Assembly (NCBI RefSeq): GCF_012275375.1
Contig: NZ_JAAZQJ010000017.1
Coordinates: 1-64,000, forward strand
Reading direction: 5' to 3'
DNA: 64,000 bases
Source of the DNA: Dyella sp. SG609
GTDB taxonomy: Bacteria > Pseudomonadota > Gammaproteobacteria > Xanthomonadales > Rhodanobacteraceae
Part shown: piece after piece, positions 1 to 9,485 of the stretch
Layout: the number at the start of each line of letters is the position of its first letter
Position numbering within the stretch: the first letter of the stretch is position 1
Translations under genes and position numbers: made by a program
Notes under the pieces: model-generated
The model's input: the letters and a program-made list of their open reading frames with translations, nothing else
Database searches by the model: none
Told to the model about the DNA's origin: nothing

Positions 1-91
1 GCCGATCGCGATGACGGACGGCCTGCGCTTCGCGATCCGCGAAGGTGGCCGCACCGTCGGCGCCGGCGTCGTCGCCAAGATCACCAAGTAA
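1..91 (+). CDS. tuf: Elongation factor Tu, C-terminal end (partial)
   Basis: The last 29 codons of a gene that begins before the window. The reading frame starts at base 2 and stops with TAA at 89-91. The visible tail (DGLRFAIREGGRTVGAGVVAKITK in pieces) is the domain 3 end of EF-Tu, the GTPase that delivers aminoacyl-tRNA to the ribosome. Its position just before rpsJ matches the usual str-to-S10 junction of proteobacteria. A strong intrinsic terminator follows, so the S10 block is transcribed from its own promoter. Confidence 0.95.
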   Translation, partial: PIAMTDGLRFAIREGGRTVGAGVVAKITK

Positions 92-128
92 GTAGCCCGC
101 CTTCGGGCGAGCGAACACCGGGTCTGAA

Positions 129-158
129 AGAGCGGGGCGCAAGCCCTGCTCTTTTTTT
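129..158 (+). terminator. Intrinsic terminator of tuf
   Basis: A 10-bp stem (129-138 with 143-152, one G-U pair) closed by a GCAA tetraloop and followed by seven T. It lies 38 bases after the tuf stop and separates the str operon from the S10 operon. Confidence 0.9.
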
Positions 159-336
159 GCCTGTTTTTTGCGCAAAGGGCTTCCCATCGAGCTGATGTTC
201 CTATATGCTTGATAAGTTATCCCTTTGCATTCGGGCCTGATCGCTCGAGGCACACAGCGAAATGAGGTGCAGGACGCGCTTCGAGTTCGCATACAAGGAC
301 GTTGCGGGGTCGCATGACGGCAGAGTGACCGCTCTG

Positions 337-365
337 TTGCCATTTGCGTTTTCGCGTTCTATACT
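337..365 (+). promoter_or_regulatory. Sigma-70 promoter of the S10 operon
   Basis: TTGCCA at 337-342 and TATACT at 360-365 are separated by exactly 17 bp, close to consensus. Transcription would start near 372, giving a leader of about 170 nt before rpsJ. It sits in the only long gap between tuf and rpsJ. Confidence 0.8.
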
Positions 366-371
366 TTTTCG

Positions 372-542
372 TCTGGGCAGACCGATACCGTCGGTCTGCC
401 CGGTCTTTTAGGGGTCGAATCGCCGGGATTTCCCGGCAGCCGTCGACCCCTTTGCTGCACCAGGTAGTACCAAGGGTTGTGCGGAATGGTGAGAAGCCAT
501 TCCGAATCACAGAATCGTTCTTTAGATAACAGGACACGGTTT
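372..542 (+). promoter_or_regulatory. Structured 5' leader of the S10 operon
   Basis: Three hairpins follow the predicted start: a perfect 11-bp stem (375-385 with 391-401) with a short T-rich stretch after it; a nested structure with outer stem 410-418/443-451 and inner stem 422-427/432-437; and an 8-bp stem (482-489 with 497-504). In enterobacteria the S10 leader is the site of L4 autoregulation; whether this leader acts the same way is inference. Confidence 0.6.
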
Positions 543-854
543 ATGGCGAACCAAAAGATTCGCATCCGGCTCAAGGCGTTCGATCATCGTCTGATCGACC
601 GTTCGGCCAGCGAAATCGTCGAGACGGCCAAGCGCACCGGCGCCACGGTCCTCGGCCCGATCCCGCTGCCGACCAAGATCGAGCGTTACACCATTCTGGT
701 GTCGCCGCACGTCGACAAAGATGCCCGCGACCAGTACGAAACCCGTACCCACAAGCGCGTGCTCGATATCGTTGACCCCAACGACAAGACCGTGGACGCG
801 CTCATGAAGCTTGATCTCGCCGCTGGCGTCGATGTTCAGATCAAGCTCGGCTGA
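543..854 (+). CDS. rpsJ: 30S ribosomal protein S10 (NusE)
   Basis: A 103-residue protein, the standard length for S10, starting [19 protein letters not shown]. It binds the 3' domain of 16S rRNA in the small-subunit head and, as NusE, partners NusB in antitermination. An in-frame ATG at 477 would add 22 residues absent from the family, so the ATG at 543, preceded by ACAGGA, is chosen. It is the first gene of the S10 operon; rplC follows after 20 bp. Confidence 0.97.
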   Translation: MANQKIRIRLKAFDHRLIDRSASEIVETAKRTGATVLGPIPLPTKIERYTILVSPHVDKDARDQYETRTHKRVLDIVDPNDKTVDALMKLDLAAGVDVQIKLG

Positions 855-874
855 GCGATAGACAGGATACGAAG

Positions 875-1516
875 ATGAGTATCGGACTGGTTGGCCGCAA
901 GTGCGGCATGAGCCGACTCTTCACTGAAGATGGACGCTCGATTCCGGTGACGCTGATTGAAGCCACCCCGAATCGCGTCACCCAGCTGAAGACGGAAGAT
1001 AACGATGGTTACAGCGCTGTGCAGGTCGCGGCGGGCGTCAAGCGCGCCAGCCTGCTGACCCAGCCGCTGAAGGGTCACTACGCCAAGGCGAAGGTCGAGC
1101 CGGGTCGTGGTCTGTGGGAGTTCCGCGTGACTGCCGACGAGCTCGGCAAGTACAGCGTGGGCACCGAGATCAAGGCCGATGACGTGTTCCAGGTGGGTCA
1201 GATCGTTGACGTCGCCGGCGTGTCGAAGGGCAAGGGCTTCCAGGGCACCATCAAGCGCCACAACTTCACCATGGGTGATGCCACCCACGGTAACTCGCTG
1301 TCGCACCGCTCGCCGGGTTCTATCGGCCAGCGCCAGACCCCGGGTCGCGTGTTCCCCGGCAAGAAGATGTCCGGCCACATGGGTGCGGTGAACCGCACGC
1401 AGCAGGGTCTGGAAGTGGTCAAGGTCGACGCCGAGCGTCATCTGATCGCGATCAAGGGCGCAGTCCCCGGTGCTACCGGTGGCGACGTCGTGATCCGTCC
1501 GACCACCAAGGGTTGA
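875..1516 (+). CDS. rplC: 50S ribosomal protein L3
   Basis: 213 residues, normal for bacterial L3, with the N-terminal [14 protein letters not shown] signature and the conserved central loop [10 protein letters not shown] that reaches the peptidyl-transferase region; in E. coli this loop carries a methylated glutamine. It binds early to 23S rRNA and helps start large-subunit assembly. It is second in the S10 operon; rplD starts 11 bp after its stop. Confidence 0.97.
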   Translation: MSIGLVGRKCGMSRLFTEDGRSIPVTLIEATPNRVTQLKTEDNDGYSAVQVAAGVKRASLLTQPLKGHYAKAKVEPGRGLWEFRVTADELGKYSVGTEIKADDVFQVGQIVDVAGVSKGKGFQGTIKRHNFTMGDATHGNSLSHRSPGSIGQRQTPGRVFPGKKMSGHMGAVNRTQQGLEVVKVDAERHLIAIKGAVPGATGGDVVIRPTTKG

Positions 1517-1527
1517 GGAGAGACGCC

Positions 1528-2130
1528 ATGGAACTGAATGTCATTGGCGCCAAGCCGCTCAACGTGTCGGACGAAGTGTTCGGCGGTGAGTTCAAGCAGG
1601 CCCTGATCCACCAGGTGGTCGTTGCCTACCAGGCCGGCGGTCGCGCCGGTACCAAGGCGCAGCTGTCGCGTGGTGAGCTGTCGGGTACCACCAAGAAGTT
1701 CAAGAAGCAGAAGGGCGGCGGCGCCCGTCACGGCGACTACCGCGCCCCGATCTTTGTCGGCGGCGGTGTCACCTTCGCGGCGAAGCCCCGCAACTTCGAA
1801 CAGAAAGTCAACCGCAAGGCCTATCGCGTGGCGCTGCGCTCCATTCTCGCGGAGCTCAATCGCCAGGGTCGCCTGAAGGTGGTCGAGAGCTTCGGCATCG
1901 ACACCCCGAAGACCAAGGCGATGGTTGCCAAGCTGGCCGAGCTGCAGGTTTCCGGTCGTGTGCTGCTGGTGTCGGAAGATGCCAACGAAGCCACCTTCCT
2001 GGCTGCCCGCAACATCCCGTACATCCACGTGGTGGACGTGCTGGCGCTGAACCCGGTGAGCCTGGTCGGTTCGGATCACATCGTCATGACCGTCGATGCG
2101 GTGAAGAAGATCGAGGAGTGGCTGGCATGA
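1528..2130 (+). CDS. rplD: 50S ribosomal protein L4
   Basis: 200 residues. The L4 core includes the basic loop around [20 protein letters not shown] (tunnel extension) and the conserved [17 protein letters not shown] region. An in-frame ATG 15 bases upstream exists, but [11 protein letters not shown] matches the family start and has GAGGAG just ahead. L4 lines the exit tunnel and in enterobacteria represses its own operon. Its stop overlaps the rplW start as ATGA, so the two are translationally coupled. Confidence 0.96.
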   Translation: MELNVIGAKPLNVSDEVFGGEFKQALIHQVVVAYQAGGRAGTKAQLSRGELSGTTKKFKKQKGGGARHGDYRAPIFVGGGVTFAAKPRNFEQKVNRKAYRVALRSILAELNRQGRLKVVESFGIDTPKTKAMVAKLAELQVSGRVLLVSEDANEATFLAARNIPYIHVVDVLALNPVSLVGSDHIVMTVDAVKKIEEWLA

Positions 2131-2420
2131 GCAACGAACGCATTCTCAACACGCTGCGCGCGCCGCACATCTCCGAGAAGGCGGCCCGTCTTGCCGAGGG
2201 CAACCAGTACGTTTTCGTGGTCGCGCCCGACGCGACCAAGGCCGATGTCCGCGCGGCGGTGGAGCAGATGTTCGACGTCAAGGTCGAGCAGGTGAACCTC
2301 GTCAACGCCAAGGGCAAGGTCAAGTCCTTCCGTTTCCGCGCTGGCAACCGCCAGGGCAAGCGCAAGGCCTACGTGCGCCTGGCCGATGGGCAGACCATCG
2401 ACGTGGCGGCCAAGGCCTGA
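2127..2420 (+). CDS. rplW: 50S ribosomal protein L23
   Basis: 97 residues beginning [19 protein letters not shown], with the usual L23 fold and the basic C-terminal [13 protein letters not shown] segment. L23 sits at the tunnel exit and is the docking site for trigger factor and SRP. The start overlaps the rplD stop by 4 bases. An upstream in-frame ATG at 2118 would lie inside rplD and is not needed. Confidence 0.96.
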   Translation: MSNERILNTLRAPHISEKAARLAEGNQYVFVVAPDATKADVRAAVEQMFDVKVEQVNLVNAKGKVKSFRFRAGNRQGKRKAYVRLADGQTIDVAAKA

Positions 2421-2438
2421 GCCAGGAGTTGAATTGAG

Positions 2439-3260
2439 ATGGCACTGATCACTCACAAGCCGACCTCGGCCGGACGCCGCGACGCAGTCAGCGTGCGTAC
2501 CCCGGGCCTGCACAAGGGCGCGCCGTACGCGCCGTTGACCGAAGCCCAGTCCAAGACCGGCGGTCGCAACCATTACGGTCGCATCACCGTTCGTCACCAG
2601 GGCGGCGGTCATAAGCAGCGTTACCGCATCATCGACTTCAAGCGCGACAAGGAAGGCATCGTCGCCCAGGTCGAGCGCATCGAATACGATCCGAACCGCA
2701 CCGCGCACATCGCGCTGCTGTGCTACGCCGACGGCGAGCGCCGCTACATCATCGCCCCGAAGGGCGTGCAGGCGGGCGACCGCCTGGTGTCGGGCCACGA
2801 TGCGCCGATCAAGGCCGGCAACAGCCTGCCGCTGCGCAACATCCCGGTCGGTTCGACCGTGCACTGCATCGAGATGAAGCCCGGCAAGGGCGCGCAGATC
2901 GCCCGCAGCGCCGGCGCTTCCGTCCAGCTGGTGGCCCGCGAGTCCGGCTACGCCACGCTGCGCCTGCGCTCCGGCGAAATGCGCCGCGTGCCGGTCGACT
3001 GCCGCGCCACCATCGGTGAAGTCGGCAACGGCGAGCACAGCCTGAAGAAGCTCGGCAAGGCCGGCGCCAAGCGTTGGAAGGGCATCCGCCCGACCGTCCG
3101 CGGCGTCGCCATGAACCCGGTCGACCATCCGCATGGCGGTGGTGAAGGCAAGACCTCCGGCGGCCGTCATCCGGTCAGCCCGTGGGGCACGCCGGCCAAG
3201 GGCTACAAGACCCGTAACAACAAGCGCACGCAGCAGTTCATCGTGCGTCGCCGCAAGTAA
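2439..3260 (+). CDS. rplB: 50S ribosomal protein L2
   Basis: 273 residues, full length. The conserved C-terminal signature [19 protein letters not shown] is intact, including the histidine implicated in peptidyl transfer. L2 bridges the subunits and is needed for their association. It is preceded by CAGGAG and followed 12 bp later by rpsS. Confidence 0.98.
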   Translation: MALITHKPTSAGRRDAVSVRTPGLHKGAPYAPLTEAQSKTGGRNHYGRITVRHQGGGHKQRYRIIDFKRDKEGIVAQVERIEYDPNRTAHIALLCYADGERRYIIAPKGVQAGDRLVSGHDAPIKAGNSLPLRNIPVGSTVHCIEMKPGKGAQIARSAGASVQLVARESGYATLRLRSGEMRRVPVDCRATIGEVGNGEHSLKKLGKAGAKRWKGIRPTVRGVAMNPVDHPHGGGEGKTSGGRHPVSPWGTPAKGYKTRNNKRTQQFIVRRRK

Positions 3261-3272
3261 CAGGAAACCGTC

Positions 3273-3545
3273 ATGCCGCGTTCATTGAAGAAAGGTCCTT
3301 TCGTCGACCTTCACCTCGTGAAGAAGGTGGAAGCTGCGGTTTCCACCAACAACAAGCGTCCGATCAAGACCTGGTCGCGCCGCTCGATGATCCTGCCGGA
3401 AATGGTGGGATTGACCATCGCCATCCACAACGGTCGCCAGCACGTGCCGGTGCTCGTCAACGAGAACATGGTCGGGCACAAGCTCGGCGAGTTCGCGGTG
3501 ACCCGCACCTTCAAGGGCCATGGCGGCGATAAGAAGGGCAAGTGA
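3273..3545 (+). CDS. rpsS: 30S ribosomal protein S19
   Basis: 90 residues beginning [19 protein letters not shown], the hallmark of S19, which forms a complex with S13 in the small-subunit head near the A-site tRNA. The stop TGA shares its last base with the rplV start (TGATG), indicating coupled translation. Confidence 0.97.
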   Translation: MPRSLKKGPFVDLHLVKKVEAAVSTNNKRPIKTWSRRSMILPEMVGLTIAIHNGRQHVPVLVNENMVGHKLGEFAVTRTFKGHGGDKKGK

Positions 3546-3880
3546 TGAGCACCGAAGCCAAAGCAATCCTGCGCAGCGCCCGCATTTCGGCGCAGAAGGT
3601 GCGCCTGGTGGCTGACCTGGTCCGCGGCATGCCCGTGGGCCGTGCCAGCGACGTGCTCCAGTTCACCAACAAGAAGGCCGCGCACATCGTTCGTAAGGTG
3701 CTGCTGTCGGCCGTCGCCAACGCCGAGAACAACCTCGGCGCCGACGTCGACGAGCTGAAGATCGCTCGCATCTTCGTCGACGAAGGTCCGGCGATGAAGC
3801 GCATGTACGCGCGCGCCAAAGGCCGCGGTTCTCGCATCCTGAAGCGCACGAGCCACATCACTGTGGTCGTTGGCAACTGA
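3545..3880 (+). CDS. rplV: 50S ribosomal protein L22
   Basis: 111 residues, starting [20 protein letters not shown]. The long beta hairpin that lines the exit tunnel (a macrolide-resistance hot spot in other bacteria) ends in the conserved [10 protein letters not shown]. The GTG directly before the ATG also reads in frame, but the ATG at 3545 fits the TGATG overlap with rpsS. Confidence 0.96.
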   Translation: MSTEAKAILRSARISAQKVRLVADLVRGMPVGRASDVLQFTNKKAAHIVRKVLLSAVANAENNLGADVDELKIARIFVDEGPAMKRMYARAKGRGSRILKRTSHITVVVGN

Positions 3881-3895
3881 CTGGGGATATAGACG

Positions 3896-4645
3896 ATGGG
3901 TCATAAAGTTCATCCCACCGGTATCCGCCTCGGCATTGCCAAGGACTGGAACTCGAAGTGGTACGCCAATAAGGGCGAATACGCCCAGTACCTCGCTGCC
4001 GACCTGAAGGTCCGCGAGATGCTGCGCAAGAAGCTGGCCCAGGCCGGCATCTCGAAGATCCAGATCGAGCGCCCGGCCAAGACCGCGCGCGTGACGATCC
4101 ACACCGCCCGTCCGGGCGTGGTGATCGGCAAGAAGGGCGAGGACATCGAGAAGCTGCGCAAGGAAGTCAGCCAGCTGATGGGCGTCCCGGCGCACATCAA
4201 CGTCAGCGAGGTGCGCAAGCCCGAGCTCGACGCGCAGCTGGTGGCCGAGTCGATCGCGCAGCAGCTCGAGCGCCGCATCATGTTCCGCCGCGCCATGAAG
4301 CGCTCGGTCGGCAACGCGATGCGCCTCGGCGCCCTGGGCATCAAGATCAACGTGTCCGGTCGTCTGAACGGCGCCGAGATCGCCCGCTCCGAGTGGGCCC
4401 GCGAAGGCCGCGTGCCGCTGCACACCCTGCGTGCGGACATCGACTACGGCTTCGCCGAAGCGCACACCACCTACGGTGTCATCGGCATCAAGGTGTGGAT
4501 CTACAAGGGCGAAATCTTCGACCTGGCGCAGGTTGGCCAGGAAGCGAAGGAAGAGCCGTCGCAGCCGCGCCGCGAAGGTGGCGAGGGTCGTCGTGAATCG
4601 CGTCGCGAGGGCGGTGAAGGCCGTCGCGAGCGGACGGCGAAGTAA
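3896..4645 (+). CDS. rpsC: 30S ribosomal protein S3 with basic C-terminal tail
   Basis: 249 residues. The KH domain motif [14 protein letters not shown] lies near residue 80 and the C-terminal S3 domain ends at about residue 215. A charged tail follows, built on a repeated REGGEGRR unit (roughly residues 225-249), longer than the E. coli version; similar Arg/Gly tails are known in other proteobacteria. S3 lies at the mRNA entry channel and has helicase activity with S4 and S5. Confidence 0.97.
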   Translation: MGHKVHPTGIRLGIAKDWNSKWYANKGEYAQYLAADLKVREMLRKKLAQAGISKIQIERPAKTARVTIHTARPGVVIGKKGEDIEKLRKEVSQLMGVPAHINVSEVRKPELDAQLVAESIAQQLERRIMFRRAMKRSVGNAMRLGALGIKINVSGRLNGAEIARSEWAREGRVPLHTLRADIDYGFAEAHTTYGVIGIKVWIYKGEIFDLAQVGQEAKEEPSQPRREGGEGRRESRREGGEGRRERTAK

Positions 4646-4656
4646 GGAGAGTTGCC

Positions 4657-5070
4657 ATGTTGCAACCTAAGCGAACCAAATTCCGCAAGCAGTTCAAGGG
4701 CCGCAACGACGGTCTGGCGTTCAGCTCGAACCTCGTGAGCTTCGGCGAATACGGCCTCAAGGCCACCACTCATGGCGCGCTGACCGCGCGCCAGATCGAG
4801 GCGGCCCGCCGTTGCATCACCCGCTTCGTGAAGCGTGGCGGCAAGCTGTGGATCCGCGTGTTCCCGGACAAGCCGATCACCAAGAAGCCGATCGAAGTCC
4901 GAATGGGCGCGGGTAAGGGTGGCGTCGAGTACTGGGTCGCTCCGATCCAGCCCGGCCGCATGCTCTATGAAATCGAGGGCGTCGACGAAGCCACGGCCCG
5001 TGAGGCGTTCCGCCTCGCCGCCGCCAAGCTGTCGGTGCAGACCCAGTTCGTATCCCGAGCGGTGATGTGA
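4657..5070 (+). CDS. rplP: 50S ribosomal protein L16
   Basis: 137 residues beginning [17 protein letters not shown], the L16 signature. L16 contacts the A-site tRNA elbow and is added late in large-subunit assembly. The conserved [16 protein letters not shown] segment is intact. The stop (TGA 5068-5070) shares one base with the rpmC start. Confidence 0.97.
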   Translation: MLQPKRTKFRKQFKGRNDGLAFSSNLVSFGEYGLKATTHGALTARQIEAARRCITRFVKRGGKLWIRVFPDKPITKKPIEVRMGAGKGGVEYWVAPIQPGRMLYEIEGVDEATAREAFRLAAAKLSVQTQFVSRAVM

Positions 5071-5255
5071 TGGCCATGAACGATCTGATCAACAAAACGG
5101 CCGACGAGCTGAAGCAGCATCTGCTGGACCTGCGCAAGGAGCAGTTCAACCTGCGCATGCAGAAGGGCACCGGCCAGCTCAACCAGCCGCACCAGCTGCG
5201 CCGCGTTCGGCGCGACATCGCCCGCGCGAAGTTCGCGCTCGGCGGCAAGAAGTAA
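5070..5255 (+). CDS. rpmC: 50S ribosomal protein L29
   Basis: 61 residues if started at the ATG of the TGATG overlap with rplP; another ATG two codons on would give 59. The two-helix L29 fold is clear ([20 protein letters not shown]). L29 lies at the tunnel exit beside L23. rpsQ follows after 11 bp. Confidence 0.93.
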   Translation: MAMNDLINKTADELKQHLLDLRKEQFNLRMQKGTGQLNQPHQLRRVRRDIARAKFALGGKK

Positions 5256-5266
5256 GGACGGCGGAT

Positions 5267-5527
5267 ATGAGCGATAACCAGAAGCAGGCGCGCACCCTCG
5301 AGGGCCGCGTCATCAGCAACAAGATGGACAAGACGGTGACCGTCCTGATCGAGCGCCAGGTGCAGCACGGCCTGCTGGGCAAGATCATCCGCCGGTCGAC
5401 CAAGCTGCATGCGCAGGACGACCTCGGTGCAAACGAGGGCGACCTGGTGCGCATCGCGGAATGCCGCCCGCTGTCCAAGACCAAGCATCACCGCGTGGTC
5501 GAAATCGTCACTCGCGCGGTCGGCTAA
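5267..5527 (+). CDS. rpsQ: 30S ribosomal protein S17
   Basis: 86 residues with the OB-fold core ([20 protein letters not shown]) typical of S17, a primary 16S rRNA binding protein of the small-subunit body. The conserved [20 protein letters not shown] segment is intact. The last gene of the S10 block; rplN follows after 15 bp with no obvious break. Confidence 0.96.
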   Translation: MSDNQKQARTLEGRVISNKMDKTVTVLIERQVQHGLLGKIIRRSTKLHAQDDLGANEGDLVRIAECRPLSKTKHHRVVEIVTRAVG

Positions 5528-5542
5528 GGGGAGGGTGCAGAC

Positions 5543-5911
5543 ATGATCCAGATGCAAAGCACGCTTTCCGCGGCGGACAACAGCGGCGCGAAGGAACTGA
5601 TGTGCATCAAGGTGCTCGGCGGCTCCAAGCGCCGTTACGCCGCGATCGGTGACGTGATCAAGGTCACCGTGAAGGATGCCATTCCGCGTGGCAAGGTGAA
5701 GAAGGGCGAGGTGTACAACGCCGTGGTGGTCCGTACCGCCAAGGGTGTGCGTCGTCCGGACGGCTCGCTGATCCGTTTCGACGGCAACGCGGCGGTCCTT
5801 CTCAACAACAAGCTCGAGCCGATCGGCACCCGTATCTTCGGGCCGGTCACTCGCGAGCTGCGCAGCGAGCGCTTCATGAAGATCGTCTCGCTCGCACCCG
5901 AAGTGCTCTGA
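5543..5911 (+). CDS. rplN: 50S ribosomal protein L14
   Basis: 122 residues, the invariant length of L14, starting [19 protein letters not shown]14 forms part of the inter-subunit bridge region and is the target of RsfS silencing. First gene of the spc block, with GGGGAGG upstream of its ATG. Confidence 0.97.
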   Translation: MIQMQSTLSAADNSGAKELMCIKVLGGSKRRYAAIGDVIKVTVKDAIPRGKVKKGEVYNAVVVRTAKGVRRPDGSLIRFDGNAAVLLNNKLEPIGTRIFGPVTRELRSERFMKIVSLAPEVL

Positions 5912-5924
5912 GCGGAGGCTAGAC

Positions 5925-6236
5925 ATGAACCGTATCCGCAAGGGTGATCAGGTCATCGTGATCACCGGCAAAAACAAGGGCCAGCGCGGCGACGTGCTGC
6001 GCGTGGATGGCGATCGCGTGTTCGTCTCCAACGTCAACGTGGTCAAGCGTCACACCAAGCCGAATCCTCAGGCCAACCAGGCCGGCGGCATCGTCGAGCG
6101 TGAGGCTTCGATCCATATCTCCAATGTGCAGCTGTTCAACCCCGCTCAGAACAAGGGTGAACGCGTGGGCTTCAAGACGCTCGAAGATGGGCGCAAGGTC
6201 CGCGTGTTCAGTTCTGGCGAGGTCGTGGACGCGTAA
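5925..6236 (+). CDS. rplX: 50S ribosomal protein L24
   Basis: 103 residues starting [20 protein letters not shown], a KOW motif followed by the [15 protein letters not shown] loop typical of L24. It initiates large-subunit assembly by binding 23S domain I. rplE begins 12 bp downstream. Confidence 0.97.
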   Translation: MNRIRKGDQVIVITGKNKGQRGDVLRVDGDRVFVSNVNVVKRHTKPNPQANQAGGIVEREASIHISNVQLFNPAQNKGERVGFKTLEDGRKVRVFSSGEVVDA

Positions 6237-6248
6237 GGAACACAAGTC

Positions 6249-6788
6249 ATGACGCGCCTTGAAAAGTTTTATAAAGACGAAGTAGTCAAGAAGCTCACCG
6301 AGCGCTTTGGCTACGAGAACGTGATGCAGGTTCCCCGCATCACCAAGATCACGCTGAACATGGGCGTGGGCGAAGCGGCGGCGAACAAGAAGGTTCTTGA
6401 GAACGCCGTGGCCGACATGGCCAAGATCTCCGGCCAGAAGCCGATCCAGACCAAGGCGCGCGTTTCCGTCGCCTCGTTCAAGATCCGCGACGGCTGGCCG
6501 ATCGGCTGCAAGGTCACCCTGCGCCGTGCCCAGATGTGGGAATTCTTCGATCGCCTGATCAACATCTCGCTGCCCCGTACCCGCGACTTCCGCGGCGTGT
6601 CGGGCCGCGCCTTCGATGGCCGTGGCAACTACAACTTCGGCATCAAGGAACAGATCATCTTCCCGGAAATCGACTTCGACGCCGTCGACGCGATGCGTGG
6701 CATGGATATCTCCATCACCACCACCGCCAAGTCGGACGAAGAGGCCAAGGCCTTGCTGGAAGCCTTCAGCTTCCCGTTCCGCAACTAA
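6249..6788 (+). CDS. rplE: 50S ribosomal protein L5
   Basis: 179 residues, normal for L5, with the conserved [21 protein letters not shown] and [16 protein letters not shown] segments. L5 binds 5S rRNA and contacts the P-site tRNA. Its ATG is preceded by GGAA and it is followed 17 bp later by rpsN. Confidence 0.97.
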   Translation: MTRLEKFYKDEVVKKLTERFGYENVMQVPRITKITLNMGVGEAAANKKVLENAVADMAKISGQKPIQTKARVSVASFKIRDGWPIGCKVTLRRAQMWEFFDRLINISLPRTRDFRGVSGRAFDGRGNYNFGIKEQIIFPEIDFDAVDAMRGMDISITTTAKSDEEAKALLEAFSFPFRN

Positions 6789-6805
6789 GAGAGCGCGAGA
6801 GATTT

Positions 6806-7111
6806 ATGGCTAAGACCTCGATGATCAACCGCGATCTCAAGCGGACCAAGCTCGCCAAGAAGTACGCCGCCAAGCGTGCGGAACTGAAGGCGATCGTGCT
6901 GAGCCCCACCGCCTCGTACGACGAGAAGATGGAAGCCCAGACCAAGCTGCAGAAGCTGCCGCGCGACGCCAGCCCGACCCGTCAGCGCACCCGTTGCGCC
7001 CTGACCGGCCGTCCGCGCGCCGTGTACCAGAAGTTCGGCCTGGGCCGCAACAAGCTGCGCGAAGCCACCATGCGTGGCGATGTGCCCGGCCTGCGCAAGT
7101 CCAGCTGGTAA
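6806..7111 (+). CDS. rpsN: 30S ribosomal protein S14 (zinc-free type)
   Basis: 101 residues starting [16 protein letters not shown]. This is the long S14 form; the C-terminal [19 protein letters not shown] has one cysteine instead of the zinc-binding CxxC pair, so it is the C-minus type. A much longer open frame upstream lies inside rplE in another frame and is not part of the gene. After it comes an unusually long gap for this operon (233 bp) before rpsH. Confidence 0.96.
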   Translation: MAKTSMINRDLKRTKLAKKYAAKRAELKAIVLSPTASYDEKMEAQTKLQKLPRDASPTRQRTRCALTGRPRAVYQKFGLGRNKLREATMRGDVPGLRKSSW

Positions 7112-7126
7112 GCAAGACCTGTTAAA

Positions 7127-7156
7127 CGACCCGCCCGGGCCTGGCCCGGGCGGGTT
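7127..7156 (+). terminator. GC-rich hairpin after rpsN
   Basis: A very stable inverted repeat (ACCCGCCCGGGC, three-base loop, GCCCGGGCGGGT) sits about 16 bases past the rpsN stop. No T tract follows, so it may be a 3'-end or processing hairpin rather than a true intrinsic terminator. Confidence 0.5.
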
Positions 7157-7214
7157 CATACGTCCGGGGGCGGGCTGTTCCAGTGCCGCCGCCGATGCGA
7201 AACGCGTGCCGTTA

Positions 7215-7244
7215 TTCGCAAAACCGGAAAAGAGCTGATATAGT
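7215..7244 (+). promoter_or_regulatory. Candidate internal promoter before rpsH
   Basis: TTCGCA (7215-7220) and TATAGT (7239-7244) are spaced 18 bp apart. The -10 is good and the -35 moderate. It would restart transcription of rpsH and the rest of the spc block after the hairpin that follows rpsN. Confidence 0.5.
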
Positions 7245-7249
7245 CGACA

Positions 7250-7281
7250 GTCTGCGCAAAGCAGACCGGCGCCTATGCCGG
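7250..7281 (+). promoter_or_regulatory. Two leader hairpins before rpsH
   Basis: GTCTGC/GCAGAC (7250-7255 with 7261-7266, loop GCAAA) and directly after it CCGGC/GCCGG (7266-7270 with 7277-7281). They begin a few bases after the predicted start of the internal transcript, about 65 nt before the rpsH start codon. In E. coli S8 is the spc-operon repressor but binds further upstream; a relocated control site is possible but unproven. Confidence 0.4.
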
Positions 7282-7344
7282 CTTACAACTCAATATTGAT
7301 TTCCGGTTTTATCGGATATCGGTGCACTCTGAAGGATGTTTTTC

Positions 7345-7740
7345 ATGAGCATGACTGATCCCATCGCCGATCTGTTTACGCGCATCCGCAATGCCCAGGC
7401 TACGGGCAAGCAGGCTGTCAGCGTGCCGTCGTCGAAGCTGAAGGTGGCCATCGCCAACCTTCTCAAGAACGAGGGCTACATCCTCGACGCCAAGACTTCC
7501 TCGCAGGAAGGCAAGCCGGTGCTCGAGATCAAGCTCAAGTATTTCGAGGGCCGCCCGGCCATCGAGAGCATTTCCCGCGTCAGCCGCTCGGGCCTCCGCG
7601 TGTACCGCGGCAAGGACCAGCTGCCGAAGGTCCTGGGTGGCCTGGGTATCTCGATCATCTCGACGTCCGCCGGTCTGCTGACCGATGCCCAGGCTCGCGC
7701 CAAGGGCCTCGGCGGTGAAGTCATCGGCCAGGTCGCCTAA
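7345..7740 (+). CDS. rpsH: 30S ribosomal protein S8
   Basis: 131 residues beginning [20 protein letters not shown]. An in-frame ATG at 7336 overlaps the ribosome site GAAGGA (7331-7336), so the ATG at 7345 is the better start and matches family length. S8 binds the central domain of 16S rRNA and in E. coli represses the spc operon. rplF follows after 10 bp. Confidence 0.96.
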   Translation: MSMTDPIADLFTRIRNAQATGKQAVSVPSSKLKVAIANLLKNEGYILDAKTSSQEGKPVLEIKLKYFEGRPAIESISRVSRSGLRVYRGKDQLPKVLGGLGISIISTSAGLLTDAQARAKGLGGEVIGQVA

Positions 7741-7750
7741 GGAGCCGACG

Positions 7751-8278
7751 ATGTCCCGTGTAGCCAAGAAGATCATCAATCTGCCCAAGGGCGTCGAGCT
7801 GAAGGCTGGCGCTGAAGGCATCTCCGTCAAGGGCCCGAAGGGCACCCTGTCCACGCACAACCTGCCGGGCGTGTCCGTGGCCGTCGATAACGGCAACGTG
7901 AGCATCGTGCTGGCCGAGGGCGCGGACCACAAGTTCGGCGGCACCGCGCGTGCGCTGCTGGCCAACATGGTCAAGGGCGTGTCGGACGGCTACGAGCGCA
8001 AGCTCGAGCTGGTCGGCGTCGGTTACCGTGCCGCCATGCAGGGCAAGGCGCTGAACCTGAGCCTGGGCTTCTCCCATCCGGTCGTGTTCAACGCTCCGGA
8101 AGGCATCACGCTGGAGACCCCGACGCAGACCGAAATCCTGATCAAGGGTTCGGACAAGCAGCTCGTGGGCGAAGTGGCCGCCAAGATCCGTGGCTATCGT
8201 CCGCCGGAGCCGTACAAGGGCAAGGGCGTGCGCTATGCCGGCGAGAAGATCACCCTGAAGGAAGCCAAGAAGGCCTAA
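7751..8278 (+). CDS. rplF: 50S ribosomal protein L6
   Basis: 175 residues with the duplicated L6 fold and the C-terminal signature [18 protein letters not shown]6 lies near the sarcin-ricin loop. The start [17 protein letters not shown] is preceded by AAGGAG. The next gene, rplR, begins 44 bp later. Confidence 0.97.
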   Translation: MSRVAKKIINLPKGVELKAGAEGISVKGPKGTLSTHNLPGVSVAVDNGNVSIVLAEGADHKFGGTARALLANMVKGVSDGYERKLELVGVGYRAAMQGKALNLSLGFSHPVVFNAPEGITLETPTQTEILIKGSDKQLVGEVAAKIRGYRPPEPYKGKGVRYAGEKITLKEAKKA

Positions 8279-8322
8279 GGCGCTGAAAAGCGCGTGCCTA
8301 TCCGCTTCCTGGAGAGAACACG

Positions 8323-8676
8323 ATGAACAAGAACGAATCCCGCCTGCGTCGCGCCAAGTCCACCCGCTCGCACATCCGCAAGCTGGGCGTGGCCCGCCTG
8401 TCCGTGCATCGCACCGGCCAGCACCTCTATGCCCAGGTGTTCGACGCCTCGGGCAAGAACGTGGTTGCCGCTGCCTCGACGGTGCAGAAGTCGATCGCCG
8501 AAGGCCTGAAGGGCACCAAGAACATCGAAGCCGCCACTGCCGTAGGCAAGGCGATCGCCGAGCGCGCCAAGGCCGCCGGTATCGAAGCCGTGGCGTTCGA
8601 CCGTTCGGGTTTCCGCTATCACGGTCGCATCAAGGCTCTGGCCGATGCGGCGCGCGAAGCCGGCCTGAAGTTCTAA
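8323..8676 (+). CDS. rplR: 50S ribosomal protein L18
   Basis: 117 residues starting [20 protein letters not shown], with the C-terminal [20 protein letters not shown] motif typical of L18, a 5S rRNA binding protein. The ribosome site is GGAGAG. A 113-bp gap with two hairpins separates it from rpsE. Confidence 0.97.
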   Translation: MNKNESRLRRAKSTRSHIRKLGVARLSVHRTGQHLYAQVFDASGKNVVAAASTVQKSIAEGLKGTKNIEAATAVGKAIAERAKAAGIEAVAFDRSGFRYHGRIKALADAAREAGLKF

Positions 8677-8683
8677 GCACCAA

Positions 8684-8773
8684 GGGGCAGGGCTCTGCGT
8701 AGCGCCTGCCCCATCAGCTGTACCTACAACTCCAAGCGGCCCAGCCGCAAGCAAAAGTCCCGGATCTTCCGGG
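8684..8773 (+). promoter_or_regulatory. Two hairpins between rplR and rpsE
   Basis: GGGGCAGG/CCTGCCCC (8684-8691 with 8705-8712) and CCCGGA/TCCGGG (8759-8764 with 8768-8773). Neither has a T tract, so they look like intra-operon RNA structures. The second ends two bases before the first possible rpsE ATG and would hide that start. Confidence 0.4.
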
Positions 8774-8789
8774 CATGACGGAAAAGAAT

Positions 8790-9299
8790 ATGTCTTCTAC
8801 CGATCGCGAAAATTCAGACGGCCTGCTCGAGAAGCTGATCGCCGTCAACCGCGTGGCCAAGACCGTGAAGGGTGGCCGCCAGATGAGCTTCACCGCGCTG
8901 ACCGTGGTGGGCGACGGCGAAGGCCGCGTCGGCTTCGGCTATGGCAAGGCGCGCGAAGTGCCGGTCGCCATCTCCAAGGCCATGGAACGCGCCCGCCGCA
9001 ACATGGTCGCCGTTGACCTCAACAACGGCACGCTGTGGTACGCCGTGAAGGCCAACCACGGTGCGGCCCGCGTGTTCATGCAGCCGGCTTCCGAAGGTAC
9101 CGGCGTGATCGCCGGCGGCGCCATGCGCGCCGTGCTGGAAGTGGTCGGCGTAAAGAACGTGCTGGCCAAGGCCGTCGGCTCGCGCAATCCGATCAACCTG
9201 GTGCGCGCCACCATCAAGGGCCTGCAGGCCGTCGCCTCGCCGAAGCAGATCGCTGCCAAGCGCGGCAAGACCGTTGAAGAGGTGCTGGGCAATGGCTAA
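8790..9299 (+). CDS. rpsE: 30S ribosomal protein S5
   Basis: 169 residues, with the S5 dsRBD-like N-terminal domain ([20 protein letters not shown]) and the C-terminal domain. S5 contributes to decoding fidelity and mRNA unwinding. Two in-frame ATGs are possible: 8775 (174 residues) lies at the foot of a hairpin and has no ribosome site, while 8790 has GGA at 8780-8782. I prefer 8790. The end overlaps the rpmD start by 8 bases. Confidence 0.94.
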   Translation: MSSTDRENSDGLLEKLIAVNRVAKTVKGGRQMSFTALTVVGDGEGRVGFGYGKAREVPVAISKAMERARRNMVAVDLNNGTLWYAVKANHGAARVFMQPASEGTGVIAGGAMRAVLEVVGVKNVLAKAVGSRNPINLVRATIKGLQAVASPKQIAAKRGKTVEEVLGNG

Positions 9300-9480
9300 C
9301 AACGAAAAGACCGTCCGCGTCCGCCTAGTCAAGGGCCTGCGCGGCGTGCAGAGCCGTCATCGCCTGAGCGTCAAGGCGCTCGGCCTGAACAAGCTCAACG
9401 ACGTCCGTGAACTGAAGGACAGCCCGCAGGTGCGTGGTCTGATCAACACGGTCTACTACCTGGTCCGGGTCGAGGAGTAA
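9292..9480 (+). CDS. rpmD: 50S ribosomal protein L30
   Basis: 62 residues, [18 protein letters not shown], with the single ferredoxin-like L30 fold ([20 protein letters not shown]). The ATG lies inside the end of rpsE, so translation is coupled. rplO starts 5 bp after the stop. Confidence 0.95.
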   Translation: MANNEKTVRVRLVKGLRGVQSRHRLSVKALGLNKLNDVRELKDSPQVRGLINTVYYLVRVEE

Positions 9481-9485
9481 GCATC

